DNA of 64,000 bases from Luscinia megarhynchos (lineage: Eukaryota; Chordata; Aves; Passeriformes; Turdidae). Below the pieces are notes generated by a model, which was not told where the DNA came from, did no database searches, and was given only the letters and a program-made list of their open reading frames with translations. Made by a program: the position numbers and the translations under genes. Where the stretch lies: contig CM067576.1 in NCBI GenBank assembly GCA_034336665.1, positions 17,752,036-17,816,035 of the forward strand. Direction: 5' to 3'. Positions 46,823-59,800 of the stretch are shown piece by piece. Numbering within the stretch: the stretch's first letter is position 1; each line of letters starts with the position of its first letter.

Positions 46823-47030
46823 CTTTAAGTTAAGAAAAAAAAAATTTCACACGCTGATAGCGTGCGGTGACTCTTTCCTCTTGTCTGAAAGCTCGTTTGT
46901 AGCAGACGCGATGCCAGGAGCCCGTAACCTCCGCGCATAGCCCAACTCTCCAAAGAGCACCCAACATCACTTAACACCTTATTAAGTGAGAACATAACCA
47001 TGGCTGGAGCCCGGCGCTTTCCAAAGCCTC
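46823..47030. promoter_or_regulatory. Candidate distal promoter element upstream of FGF18
   Basis: Below the CpG block the sequence becomes mixed and non-repetitive. It contains a perfect 7-bp inverted repeat, CACTTAA at 46968-46974 and TTAAGTG at 46982-46988, with a 7-bp spacer. Each arm matches the NKX2-type homeodomain core. The regulatory role is inferred. Confidence 0.35.
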
Positions 47031-49287
47031 CGCTCCAGGAACAGCGTGCATCAGCGCGGCGAGCCGAGCCCAGCTGCTCCCGCCTCTGCAGGCTCCCCCA
47101 GCACTCAGCCACAAATCAAGCAGCATCTTTACTCCCCGGAGTTCACACTGGGGAGCCTTCAGGTGTCAAGCCACAGGGTTTTTTGGCCCATGGTTTCAGG
47201 CCCAAGAGGCACAGAAAACATTAAGTTTTAAAGCAGTGATCAAAGCAAGTCCTTATAAAACCTCCAGCACTAGCACATGTCTGTGATGTATCTAACAGAC
47301 TTCACACTTCTGGCCTTATGGATCTGCAAGTTTATTAAAAAAACCAGAAACCCAAACTGCTGAAGCCACCAGCATCAGAGGCCCCATGCATCCCTGTCCC
47401 AGCAGTCTCCCAGCACTTTGCCACAGCTGAGAGCTCCTTTCACACATGGCCAAGGAGATCAGAGCCACCATCCTAAGCCCTCCAAGCTGACCTCACCAAG
47501 ATGCCTACACTGGAACAATACAGCATTTGGGGACTCACAAGATCACAGTGCTTAGTCAGATGTGAAAATATTCCATATATCCCTAATCATCAGTAATAGC
47601 TCATTTCTTGGAAGCAGTTTGGGTGGCAGAAGCCCAGCCTGTGCCATCTTATACTGCTCAGTGCCACAGGAAAGGCAGCCAAAGCATTTCCACATGAGCC
47701 AGCCCCTGACTTTGCCAGACACATACCCCAGTCTAGTGTCTGCTGCCCAATGCACATAGCAGTGCTGCAAAGCCAGAGGCAGCAGCTCCTCCAAAACCTT
47801 CACAGTCACCCGTGGGTGTGGGCTCGGGCTGCTCCTCAGGTTTTTCACCAGCAGCTCCATCACCTCCCTCCATAAAAGGCTCCTCAGACAAGGCCTGATG
47901 GCTCTGCACAGCACCCAGGCTGGCCCAGGGCAGCTGCACAACAGCTAGGAAAGGAATTAGTGAGGCTGCTAGCTAACAAGTTGCTGCCAATAATTTTAAT
48001 TGCCCCAAACAGCAGGTAAAATTACAGCAGCTACAACAGGGCTGTGAGCTACACATGGAAAAACTCATCCCAGGTGACACTGGCCCAGGGCAGGCTGAGG
48101 AGCCACAGGCTGCAGCACAGCTGCCATGACCTGAAGGACTTGGATCCACACAGGCCAGAAGGACCTGGCCACCTCAAGCAGCAAGAACTGCCAGGGCTAC
48201 ACCAGGGGTTGTTTTAAAGAGGGCACATGAGGGTTTTCTTCTTTCAATTATTCATTTGTAATCACACAACTTCTGTATTTCAAATAGATCCATCCTTTGT
48301 GCCCCTTAATCTTTAATATCCAAATAGCTACCTGGATAATAACACCAGTATTGGGTAAATCTCAGACTCCCAGTCCTGAACAACACAGATGGGGCACAGA
48401 ATGGAGAAGAGGCAGCTCATACATGTCTCTGGAAAAAAACAGAAATATCATTTAGCAGCTGTTAAATATCATCTATGCTGTTATGAATATATGTGAGAGT
48501 GTGTGTACGTACCTATATCCAATATTGGAAGCTCCACACTGCTGAAGGCTCCTGTGTGATCACATTCCCAGCCAGAGCAGCTGATGCCCACTGGAAAAGC
48601 TTCCAGGCTGTTTGTTTTCCTTGCAGCAGGCTCAGGGTGTGAGGCTGGCACAGCACATTGCTCAGAGCTGGTGCTCCCAACACTTGATGAGGCAGGACAG
48701 GGCCAGGCAGGACCCTGGGAGCTCCTGGGCTTCCTCCCTCCCCTCAGCCCTGCAAATGGATCTGGCCCCAGCATCTGGCACACAGGATTTAAATTTAAAT
48801 GAAAAGCCTGTGCTGATATTGTATGAAGACCAAGTTCAGCTCCACATCCCAGCCCTGCTGCCCATGAGCAAATCCATGTGTAGTGTGCTCTGTCATCTGC
48901 ATCTCCAGCCTTGGGTTGCTCCTATCAGCAAAATTTTCCTTGCAGAAAATCCAGTCAAAGAGGTCTTCTGAAAATGAAAGCCTTGGTGAAAGGAAAGACA
49001 ATTTTCAGACTGGCTGTGGTGCATATTCTGTCTTTTTCCAGGTTACACATAAAAAGACAACTTCATCCCAAGGGGAGGAACACTTCTGCCACATGGTCTG
49101 GGTGCTCAGAGAAGGAGGGTTTGACATGAGAGCCACCTCAAAACAGCCCTGAGCTGTCCAGGGGCACAGGGCTTCAGCCTCTGCCCACCACATTCAGGCA
49201 CAGGCTGGCAGAAGGAACATGGTGAGGAACAGCCAGGACTTGGATTCAGCCACCACAGCCTGGAGTGCTGGGGACAGAGGCACAGCA
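47031..49287. other. NPM1-FGF18 intergenic sequence
   Basis: Unique sequence. One isolated 129-codon frame on the minus strand (47941-47552) has no recognisable domain and no sign of being a gene. Confidence 0.5.
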
Positions 49288-50412
49288 CAGCATCCCCTCC
49301 AGAACAGCATCCCTCCCAGCACAGCATCCCCTCCAGAACAGCACCCCTCCAGAACAGCATCCCTGCCAGCACAGCATCCCTCCCAGCACTGCATCCCTCC
49401 CAGCACAGCATCCCTCCCAGCACTGCATCCCATCCAGCACAGCATCCCCTCCAGAACAGCATCCCCTCCAGAACAGCATCCCTGCCAGCACAGCATCCCT
49501 CCCAGCACTGCATCCCTCCCAGAACTGCATCCCCTCCAGAACAGCATCCCTCCCAGCTCCAGCATCCCTCCCAGCACTGCATCCCTCCCAGCACTGCATC
49601 CCTCCCAGCACTGCATCCCTCCCAGCACAGCATTCCTCCCAGCACTGCATCCCTCCCAGCACTGCATCCCTGCCAGCACAGCATCCCATCCAGCACTGCA
49701 TCCCATCCAGCCCAGCATCCCTCCCAGCACTGCATCCCTCCCAGCACTGCATCCCTCCCAGCACTGCATCCCTCCCAGCACTGCATCCCTCCCAGCACTG
49801 CATCCCTCCCAGCACTGCATCCCTTCCAGCACTGCATCCCTCCCAGCACTGCATCCCTCCCAGCACAGCATCCCTCCCAGCACAGCATCCCTCCCAGCCC
49901 AGCATCCCTGCCAGCACAGCATCCCATCCAGCACTGCATCCCTCCCAGCACTGCATCCCTCCCAGCACTGCATCCCTCCCAGCACTGCATCCCCTCCAGC
50001 ACAGCATCCCTCCCAGCACTGCATCCCTCCCAGCACTGCATCCCTGCCAGCACTGCATCCCTCCCAGCACAGCATCCCTCCCAGCACTGCATCCCTCCCA
50101 GCCCAGCATCCCTGCCAGCACAGCATCCCATCCAGCACAGCATCCCTCCCAGCCCAGCATCCCTGCCAGCCCAGCATCCCTCCCAGCCCAGCATCCCTGC
50201 CAGCCCAGCATCCCTGCCAGCACTGCATCCCTCCCAGCCCAGCATCCCATCCAGCACAGCATCCCTCCCAGCCCAGCATCCCTGCCAGCCCAGCATCCCT
50301 GCCAGCACTGCATCCCTCCCAGCACTGCATCCCCTCCAGAACAGCATCCCTGCCAGCACAGCATCCCTCCCAGCACTGCATCCCTCCCAGCCCAGCATCC
50401 CTCCCAGCACTG
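49288..50412. repeat. 18-bp minisatellite, about 62 copies
   Basis: Unit cagcactgcatccctccc with cagcacagc, cagcccagc, cctgcc, cccatc and cccctccagaa variants. The unit is a multiple of three and lacks stops in most frames, so several frames on both strands stay open for more than 370 codons. It lies between NPM1 and FGF18. Confidence 0.97.
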
Positions 50413-53162
50413 TCCACAGAGATGTCCCTTGCAGAGGGAGAGCCCAGCATGCTGCAGCCCTCACTCTCATGGCAATCCTTGCTGTGCAAGTGAAAAGAAA
50501 CCCAAGGGAGGCAGGAATCATTCAGCAGGCAGGGTTTCAGAGCTTACAAAGGTTTTACTCCACTGCAGCTCCCCTTGGATTTTCAATGGGATCTGGGGAC
50601 TGAAACCTCAGATTCCCCTGGAAGCTCCAGCACACTGATAAACAAATCCCAGCAGAACGAGGCAAACAGAATTCCTGGCAGTGATGGACATCTCAGGCCA
50701 AGGGCAGGCAGGGGCTTGGTCCCAAACCCTGCTCTCCTGGGTACCCAGCCCCTCTCCAGTGCCCAGGGCCCCCAGCCAGAGCCTGCCCCTCCCTGTGACC
50801 CCCAGCCCCCCACCTTGCTCCAGCCTCCAGCACAGGCTGGGCACACAGAGGCTGTCCTGGACCCCACTGCAGCTCCCCTCTGCATGTGGCAGCTGCCAGA
50901 ATGCTCCTGAAGGGAGGCCACAACAAGCCAACCTCTGCAGATAGCCCTACACAAACCAGTGGGAAATTCCACTTTTCAGCCTTTGCACTGCACTAAATCC
51001 TAGGGCTTGGCTCCTTGGATTTATATTCCTCTATGGTTTCACTTTTCCCTAAAAAAAATTTTAAAAAAATCACAAGCTGTTAAGCTTCAAAACTTAATAT
51101 TTCCTTAACTTGGAGCTTTTCAGCTCAACAGCTCTTAAACATAAAGCTCTTTGCCTGAAGTCTCCTGAATGGAGCTGTCTCCAGCCCAGCCCTGTCTGTG
51201 GCACCAGCCATCCCTCACCCCCCAGCAGCAGCCTGGCTCTGCCCCCTGCCCAGCTGCTGCCTCTCACCACGAGCATGGCCACCCTCGTGCCCACAGCTGG
51301 CACTGCCAGGGGCAGTCAGGCACTGCCTGGTGACACCACAGAGCTCTCAGTGCCCCCTGCCACTGCCCTCAGTGCTGGCACAAGCCAGTGAGTGAGCCTG
51401 CAGGAGCTCAGGGTGGGCTGTGAGACCCCTGTCTCACTTTCTGAAAACAACAGTGGAAAAATCCATGTTTCTACTCATGTTTCTGAAGAGGAGCTGTAGT
51501 CACACTCTGCATCAGAGCAAGAACTCAAAAAACATCATATGGATGGATTGGCACAAAAATCTGTTGGAACACAGCAAAATCAGTGGAGGGACATCTCTGG
51601 AAGAGCCATTCATTCTCCTGGGGCATGCAGAGTGCTCTCCTACAAGCAGAGCTCCAGGCACAGCAGCAGGAGCACCACGAGGAGGGAGCAGCCTCAGCTG
51701 GGACACAGGGACACTGCCAGGCAGCCCAGAAGGGCAGAGGGATGCAGGAATGTCTGCAATGGTGTCCAGGCTGTCCTAGAGACCAGGGACAGCCTGGGCT
51801 GCTCCTACAGGAGGAGGAACTGAAAGGAGCAGGAAGACTGCAAAGTCAGAAGAGCAGTGAAGAACTAAGCAAGGAGAAAGTTGTGGCAATATGCAGAGCT
51901 GGGAAGGAGCTGGAAAGGACAATTTAGACCCATAGAGGGAACTGAAAGCATCTCTCCTAATTCAAGACCCTAAAAATGAAGCCAAGACCCCCAGTGTCCC
52001 TGTGCCCTCTGGACTGGCTGCGTGTCCTGCCCTTGAGTGGTGCCATGACACGGTACTGCCCTTAGGGACAGCCATGTAGCTGTAGTTAAATAGTTAAAAT
52101 TTATTTTCCATGTAAAAATTTGGAAGGAAAGACTTGAAAGTATGGGGAAAATATTTCAGGAGCAGGGAAGAATGTTCTAAACACCTGAGGTGGCCTTACT
52201 ATCAAATTGAAAGCTTTACTCCTTAGCTGTAGCTGTGCAGTGTTGTTGGTGTCCTCACACCCAGGGAACAGCTTTACACCACCCCAGCAGGGCCCAGATA
52301 ACATCCACTGCCTGAAAACAGCACCCAAAGGGCCCCCAGGAGCCTCTCATCAAGGGCATTCCTGGGAAAATAGCAGTTACAGCTTTGGGACAAATGTAGG
52401 GAGCAGTGGGCCAGGTTTCATGAACAGGATAAAGGTGGCTGCAGTGATGAAATGCCAAATTCCTCAACAGCTACAATACACCTTCAACTCTTCCTGCAAT
52501 TATTGCTCATTAAAAGAAAACCAACCAGACAAAAAACCCCACAAACAGCAAAACTAATGTCAAACTTAAAGCTTAATTTGAAAGCAGGCAAGAGAAACTG
52601 TGTTCTCTTAAATACAGCAAGTGTACAGAAGTGGAGGAGGCTCAGCAGGCTTCAGGCCCCAGCGGGTGGTTCAGACTGCAGGACCCTGCTAGCACAATGA
52701 CTCCAATTAAAGAGAGCCTGTTTCCAGTGCCCTGGGGAGAATGGGGTGCAGCAGCTCTGAGGCTGGCTCAGCCCCTCCCTTGGCCTGGCTCTGGGCAGCA
52801 GCAGGGCTGGCACAGCCAGCTCAGGCTGGCACTGGCAGAGGTGCCCTGTGCCCTCCCTGTTCCCACTCCTGAGCCTCAGACACCTTCTCCCTTTCTTTTA
52901 TCCACTGCCCCTGTTTTCCCTGGGATCCTTTTCCCATAGAGGCGCTCCCAGCTCGGTCAGGGAGAGATGACAGAAGTGCTGGGAGGAGAGGAGAGAGTTT
53001 CTGAAGAGAGAAGAGCAAAAGTCATCTTCATACAACTGGGCACAGGCCCTGCATGTAGTGCCCACACTAAATTAACATTCGATTGATTTGACTGATTTAT
53101 TGGTCCCAATTAGGCACTGCTTAAAACCCTTCTACATAAGACAATGCAGAGGCAGCCCATCA
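50413..53162. other. NPM1-FGF18 intergenic sequence
   Basis: Unique sequence with AT-rich pieces near 51030-51110 and 52080-52150. No gene, RNA or transposon recognised. Confidence 0.5.
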
Positions 53163-53515
53163 TCACCTGGCCACCCTCCAGCACACCTGGCCACCCTCCA
53201 GCACACCTGGTCAGGCCCATCATCACCTGGTCACCCTCCAGCCACACCTGGTCACCCTTCAGCTACACCTGGTCACCCTTCAGCCACACCTGGTCACTCT
53301 ACAGCCACACCTGGCCACCCTACAGCTGCACCTGGCCGCCCTACAGCGCACCTGGCCACCCTCCAGCCGCACCTGGTCACCCTCCAGCCACACCTGGTCA
53401 CCCTCCAGCCACACCTGGTCAGGCCCATCAGGACACCTGGTCACCCTCCAGCCACACCTGGTCACCCTCCAGCCACACCTGAGCACACCTGGCCACCTTC
53501 CAGCACACCTGCAGC
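53163..53515. repeat. 21-bp minisatellite, about 16 copies
   Basis: Unit caccctccagccacacctggt with cttcagc, ctacagc and ggcccatcatc variants. Confidence 0.95.
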
Positions 53516-56497
53516 CCAGCATCCCTTCTCCTGCCCCCATCACTCTCAGTTCTCCTTGCTCACACTGAGGGCCAGGTTCAGACAAAGCAGTCCCGAATTA
53601 ACAGCAGATCTCAAAACCTCCCAACCTCACTCCACACAACTCTTGGCACTTGCTGCTGCTTGCCAGAACCTGCTGCCCACCGGCCAAGGGCAGGGATAAA
53701 GGGGCTGTGCTCCAAACCCCCCATTCTCCTGCAGCTTTTGCTGACATCTCTTAGTGGGATCCAGTCTTTAATGCCCTTCTGGAAATCAGTGAGGACAAGG
53801 ATCTAGGTGCTGGCTCCAGAGGGAAGGAAAGGTTGAGTCTGGCTGCCAGTCAGTCATGGCACACACAGAAGGGACAGGACAGGGCTCGGGGTACCTGGGC
53901 AGAGCAGGAACTCAGCCCCGGAGGGCCTGTCTGGGGGCAAGGAGCCCAGAACCACCACCCATCCTGCCCTGCCTGCAGTACCACACCCACTGCCAGCCAC
54001 GCTCCAGAGGCTGCAACTGCTGAGCACAGGCAAAGAGCCTCACACCCATCACAGCCACCCTGGAAGCTGGGCTGATCAGGGCAGGAGCAGAAAGAGCCCC
54101 AGGACAGACCCGGGGCAGCCACAGGCACTTCTGAGCACCCCCAGGGACAGCTCTGGCAGGATGGTTCCTCCTGGCATCACCTCCTCTGAGGAGACACCAG
54201 AGACCTGGAGAACAGAGGAGCATGCACGTGGAGCAGCTGGCAGCCCTGCATGGTCACACACACCCTCAGCTGGGTGCCTCCCCCTGTCCCAGAGACACCA
54301 GGCACCTGGTCACTGTAAGGAATGGGACTGCACAGCAAGAGTGAAACATGAAAACAGCCAGGACAGACAGTGCTGCCAGGGGGTCAGCAGGAGGGGAATT
54401 CCCACAGGAAAGGGGAAGGCACTGTTACCTGGAGAGGTGTTCCAGCAGCCTGTAAAGGAAGCCAAGCTGCTTTCCCATCCCAGCATGAGGAAATAGCAAT
54501 GGCTGTTGCCATGTGTTGGGCTGTGGAGCTCCATGTGCTCAAGGAGGGGGATCCCACAGAGCCTTGGAACCCTCAGCACAGCTATCAAAACACTGCAGCT
54601 TTGTTGCCACCATTACCATGGCAAGAGCAGTACTCAAAAACCCACATCTGGTATTTATCTTTTCTCTTCAACAGGTATTTTCACATCTGAGCTTTTTTTT
54701 TTTTAAATCAACCTTTGAGGCTCCATTCAAAGTGGAAGAGCTGGCAGCTGCACATGGATATCCAAGGATCCAGCTGCAGCAGTCATCAGATGCCATTCCC
54801 AGAAGGAGGCAGGTTTGGAGATGTGGTCAGACAGCAGCAGAGGGTGGGACAAGGCCAGGAGTGAGGGCAGTGACCACCCCTCACCACTCCCTGAACTCCA
54901 TTCAACAGTGGGGGATCTAACAGGGCCAAGTGAAGTGATTTTGTATGCCATGAGGTTCAGAGCAGCCCGAGAGCCTGAGCTACATCATCTCCTTCAGATT
55001 GCCCATGCTGCACCTCCCTGCCAGCCCTGACCTGCTCTGCTCAGTCACCTGCAGACAACACCCTGGCCTCCCTAAACTCCAACAATCAGATTATTTCACT
55101 GGCTAGAAAGCTGCTTGCTAAAATTACTGTACAATTTTCACTTCTTTCAGCCAAAATTGAGGGCAATTTTGCTTAAATAAGCCTGTCTGTGCCATTAGCT
55201 CTATTTCACCAGGGAAATCTGCTCTCACTTGTGCACATGACATCATCTATTGACATAACCCCACCAAAACAGGCATTTCAAACCCTTACACTCTGCCATT
55301 ATACTCAGGCTTAAATGAATCTTTGACACCATTTTGCTTCTCTACCATGCACCTTACTTGGCTTTGTTTTCCCAAAAAGAACTGTTTGCTTCTGGAGACT
55401 TGCACTACTTTCCACTGCACCCAGCACCTCAACTACAGGAGCTAAGGGTTTTGTAACAGCAAACAGAAGAATACATTCAGTGGCAACTTTACAAATGCTA
55501 CCTGAACAATCGTACAGCACACTCAGAACATTCCCCCCTGGCCATGCCCAAGCCAGGCTGTGTTCACACGTCCTGCAAGGCCACCTGCTGCAGCACAAGT
55601 GTCCAGGCCCTGGAGGGGGAAAACCTCACCCTGCTTTCCTCAGGGGCTCCCTCTGTGAGAACACAAGTGGAGATTCTCAAACACAGCAAGGAGGACAGCA
55701 TTTCATTGGTACCATACAACTGTCTGAATGTTTTCTGAGTATTCTTGGTCTGCCCCCATTACTGCAGCTCCTGGGCACAAGATGGAGCAGTCAAGCATAG
55801 GAAGTGACAACACTGAGACATTACATCCATGCTTGCCTCCACATGGAAGCCCTTACAGCCTCTGGGGTTTTTAATCTTGAACTCTGGCTCTCAGCATCAC
55901 GTGTAGGCCAGAGGACACGAGAGCACTTCCTGCTCTGCTGAGCTTTAGGATTTGCTGGAGGTTTGTCTCAGCACTCCCAGGATTTACCCACAGGCTCTGA
56001 ACTGCTCAGTGAGCTCTCTAGGCACACCCATTATTCTCTCCACAAAACCCTCCAGGAGTCATTATGAGAGGCAGCATCAGACTCTGCAGCTCCCCAGAGG
56101 AACAGCACAGCCAGCAAATCCCAAATCAAGAGTATTGCATTTTACAAGTGAGCTCCAGGCCCTATAAACCCAGCAGTTAGAGAGAAACCATAAACCAAAG
56201 AGCAGTGAGGCAGGTCAGGAACTGAGATGCAGGAAGGGCTGGTTTAGGCAATTATACAATTAGTGGTCACTTCCAGACAAGAATAAAGCCCTGCTTGCCA
56301 CCCCAGTCTTCTCACCAATCATGTGCTCAGCAGCTGCAAGGCTCGTGGAACTGGAGTTGTTTTTGAAGCTGACAGCACATGAGGATAGTTTATGTGTACC
56401 TGGTAAAGAGAAGAAGCTAAAATACTCAAAGGTAGCTCCTCAGAGAAATTTTTAAGTCCTCAGAATGCAGAAACTCCTCACCCATAAAAAAAAGAAA
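53516..56497. other. Sequence downstream of NPM1
   Basis: Unique intergenic sequence after the NPM1 polyadenylation signals. No gene or repeat recognised. Confidence 0.5.
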
Positions 56498-56814
56498 CAA
56501 TAGTACTTTATTAAAGTACTAAATTTTATTTTTTCCACAATATATTTAGTCTCCCCACCATTTCCATTTGTCTGACCACCACCGTGCCTTATCAAAACAT
56601 TCCATACATACTTAACATGAAGCTGAGGGTGGAGTCCCATCTTTAAAAACTAAACAGGCATTTTGGACAACACATTCTTGGCAAGGTAATCTGGATGACA
56701 TTTATCAGACACAGGAGGGAAAGCTCTTTCAGCATTTGTAAAAAGAACAGCCAAATAATGGTTACAGAAGTAAGACTGCAGATTTTAACGAACTGTTTAA
56801 ACTGCCTTCTTTTC
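56498..56814 (-). other. NPM1: NPM1 3' UTR with polyadenylation signals
   Basis: About 320 bp between the stop codon and the predicted mRNA end. Two AATAAA signals lie on the minus strand at 56525-56530 and 56507-56512. The distal one, in the context CTTTAATAAAGTA, matches my recollection of the human NPM1 mRNA end. Several other stretches (around 56640-56680 and 56560-56625) also resemble the mammalian 3' UTR. The exact cleavage site is inferred. Confidence 0.8.
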
Positions 56815-56853
56815 TTACAGACTCTGTCTCCACTGCCAGAGAGCTTGAATGAC
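56815..56853 (-). CDS. NPM1: NPM1 last coding exon
   Basis: 39 bp of coding sequence including the TAA stop at 56815-56817, preceded by a cttccag acceptor. It encodes VIQALWQWRQSL. Both Trp residues of the nucleolar localisation motif are present. In human leukaemia, frameshifts in the matching exon destroy this motif and create an export signal; here the motif is intact. Confidence 0.97.
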   Translation of the reverse strand, partial: VIQALWQWRQSL

Positions 56854-59800
56854 CTGGAAGTGTACACAAAAAGTTAGAAATTGAAATCCATTCTTAAAAA
56901 TTACTTTTAGTTCACTAAACTTATTTTATAAAATACTGACATTAAATATAACAGAAGTACATTCCTTTCAGAGAAAACCAAGTTGAAAGCATGACACTGG
57001 GTCCCTCTGCTGAAGACTGCTACTCACACTAGTCCCAGAAGTAAAGAATTCACTGAAGGTGAGGGAGAGGATGGGTGTGGAGCAGAGAGGCAATTATGGG
57101 CTGGACTCTGGCTACCCTGGCAATGCCACAGCAGCCCCAGGGGCTGAGGCTGACTGCCTTTGACATTCCCTCAGGAACAGATCCATATGTCCTTCAGACA
57201 AGGTTACTCTGAAGCACTGAGGGAAGCAGGAAAGCATAAGCAATTCTGTCACTGCAGAAAAATTAACTTGAAGGAATTTTGATAGGGAAATCTGAGACAC
57301 ATTTTCAGCTTAGTCTGTGTTAAGTAATAACTAATTCAGAAACTTGCTTCCTGGTACCACCTTTTGGCTTGTGCTCCTTTCAAGAGTTCAGTTGATTCTG
57401 GGAGAGAATGTAGCAGGAATGTCACAATCTCCATCACAAAACAGCTCTCCCTCCCAGACACCCTCCCCGACAAAGGGCTGAACACCAGACTGGCCTAGGT
57501 GGCCAGATTCAGCAGCAAGGGAAACCACAGCTCATTTCCTTAGCCAATATCGTGCCAGAAGGAAAATTCTGTGGGTTTAGTAAGCAAGAGATAATTTACC
57601 AGCCATATAAAAGCTGGAAAAAATGTAATAAAATATTAGCTTTCCCTTCTTAGCCAACTAAACCCTTAAAACCATTCCCATATATTTAATGTGAAGTATT
57701 GTTTGTGGTTTGTAACCCTTTGAAACAGTCCAAAGCTTGTAAAGATTAAGAAGTGGAAAAGAATCCCTAAGTCAGGTTATAAAAGTTTTTGGACTTTTCC
57801 AGGCTCTGAGGAATTCTGTTACCTTCTGGTCCTCCGTCCTGAAGCAGTTCTTAACGTAGTTGGCAAATTTGGGCTCCAGCTTAGGAAGGGTAGTCCCCTA
57901 TTTTAAAAGAAAGCAACTTTAGGGTCTGCAGGTCATTTAATAAATGAGTATTCCAATAAATAACCTATAAAGCTCAAACCCGTTTGCAACACATGTGGAA
58001 TTTGAACTCACCTTGCAACTTCCTACACTCATCTGCTTTAAAGCATTTCTGACAGTTTGTTTTCCTACCATGCCCAGGTATTTCTCACAGAAGTGCCACA
58101 CACTGAATTGCTGGCCAAGGCTTTATGGGCTCTTACAACAGCACATAACCTGAGACCACCCTTCACAGGAGGTTTTCAGCTTTCTAAAGCAAAACATCAA
58201 CAACTGACCTCCCACCTGTCCTCTAAAACTAATACCCCACTCATTAACACACTACTTCTATTCATCTGAAGAACTGTTCTAGAAACATTTGCCTTGTAAC
58301 CCTGGAATTGTCTTTGTACATGTTCAAATGTACAAGGCACACTCAGTTAATAATTCATAGATACAGGTTTATTATCTTGCCTCCTAGTATCTCCAGGGAA
58401 AATAATACAGCATGCTCTTTTAGGAGACATTGATTTCCTTTCACATGTCCCAAGAGAAATACTGGCCCATTTCTCAGGTGAAATCAGTTGAAATATCCCA
58501 TGCCAATTAGGACAGCACACTTAGCTGCTACTTAACACACTGCACAAGACAGCAAACTTCTGTTCACAGGAAACAGCAACATGAGGAGTATTTCAAACTG
58601 CAATACTGCAACAAAAAGCCTGGATTTGGCCACTGTTTTACCTCCTGCTCCTCTCTTCCTGTCACCTACTTAAGAGTTCTGCTCTGCATCTAGTAGGGGA
58701 CCTTTTAAGCTGTTACTTGCTGGCTGGCAGCTGGAGTCCTGTGCATACAGAATGCAGACAACCCTTCCCTTCCTAAAGGATGCTCCAGCACCACCTTGAG
58801 GAAACATTACATTAAGCTCCCTCTACAGTGCTTAGACAGCATTTCCCAGCAGAAACACTCCTCAGCACTAGATACCGTATTTTAAAGCTCTCTTTGCCAG
58901 CTGTCTGCTGTGCACACTCCCCATCTGCAGGACACATCAGCCACTTGTGCTCCCCTGCAGCAGCACTGATCACAGCTCCTGCGAGTGACTCCCAACACCA
59001 CAGCAGCCTCCAGGGGTTCCTGTGACTCTCAGGATGGGCCCATCCATCATGTCAGGCTCACAGCCCAGGGCTGTGCATTTCCATCCCCACCACAGCCTGC
59101 CACTGCTCACTCTGCATCCACCCTGGATTTAAACACCTCTGGTCTCCATCTGCATTGCTGCAACAAAGCAGCCTCCAAACACCTATGGACCTAAGCAGAA
59201 GATCCAAACTCTTTAGGTGACCTTTGTTTGCCACTGTATGGGGCTAAAAAGTGTATTATCTTGAACTAAAAAACCCAATCAGCAAACCAACAATACTTCC
59301 TAGCAGCCACATCAGCACCTCTGAGCCAGCCCAGCCACAGCCAGGCCTCACTGCCCTCTGCTCCCAGCACAGCCCCTCTGCCACTGCACCTCCCAGCCTG
59401 CAATTCTCAGCAGGAAAACAATCACCTGCTACACCCAGCCAGCCCACCACTGCATATTCGATTTGACACTTAAACAGCAGCTAAGAATGCTGACAGTGCT
59501 AGCACCAAGTGGTGGTCAAAACTAACAACCAGAGCAGGTGACTGCCCTGAACCCTCCATGGATGGAGCAGCCACTGAGGGGAAACAGCCCCAGATCCCTC
59601 CAGAAGGCAAATCCTTCCAGGTCTGCAGCTGTGCCTCAGCTCGTCACAAGCACCTACCTCCCTCTTCTGGAAGTTACTGAGCCTTACAAGACACAGACAG
59701 TGATTCAAGGCCAAGGCATTCCAAGCATGTGAGAACTCACTCCACTTTACAATAAATATCACCAAAGAGTTTCTGTGTTTTTGTTTGGTTTTTTTGGTTA

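Noticed and set aside
47552..47941. Isolated 129-codon frame on the minus strand
   Set aside because: No domain, no zinc-knuckle or other retroelement motif and no splice context. It could be chance; transcription data would be needed to keep it.
49106..50638. Frames of 376 to 471 codons on both strands
   Set aside because: The 18-bp period keeps frames open; the composition is a single hexapeptide repeated.
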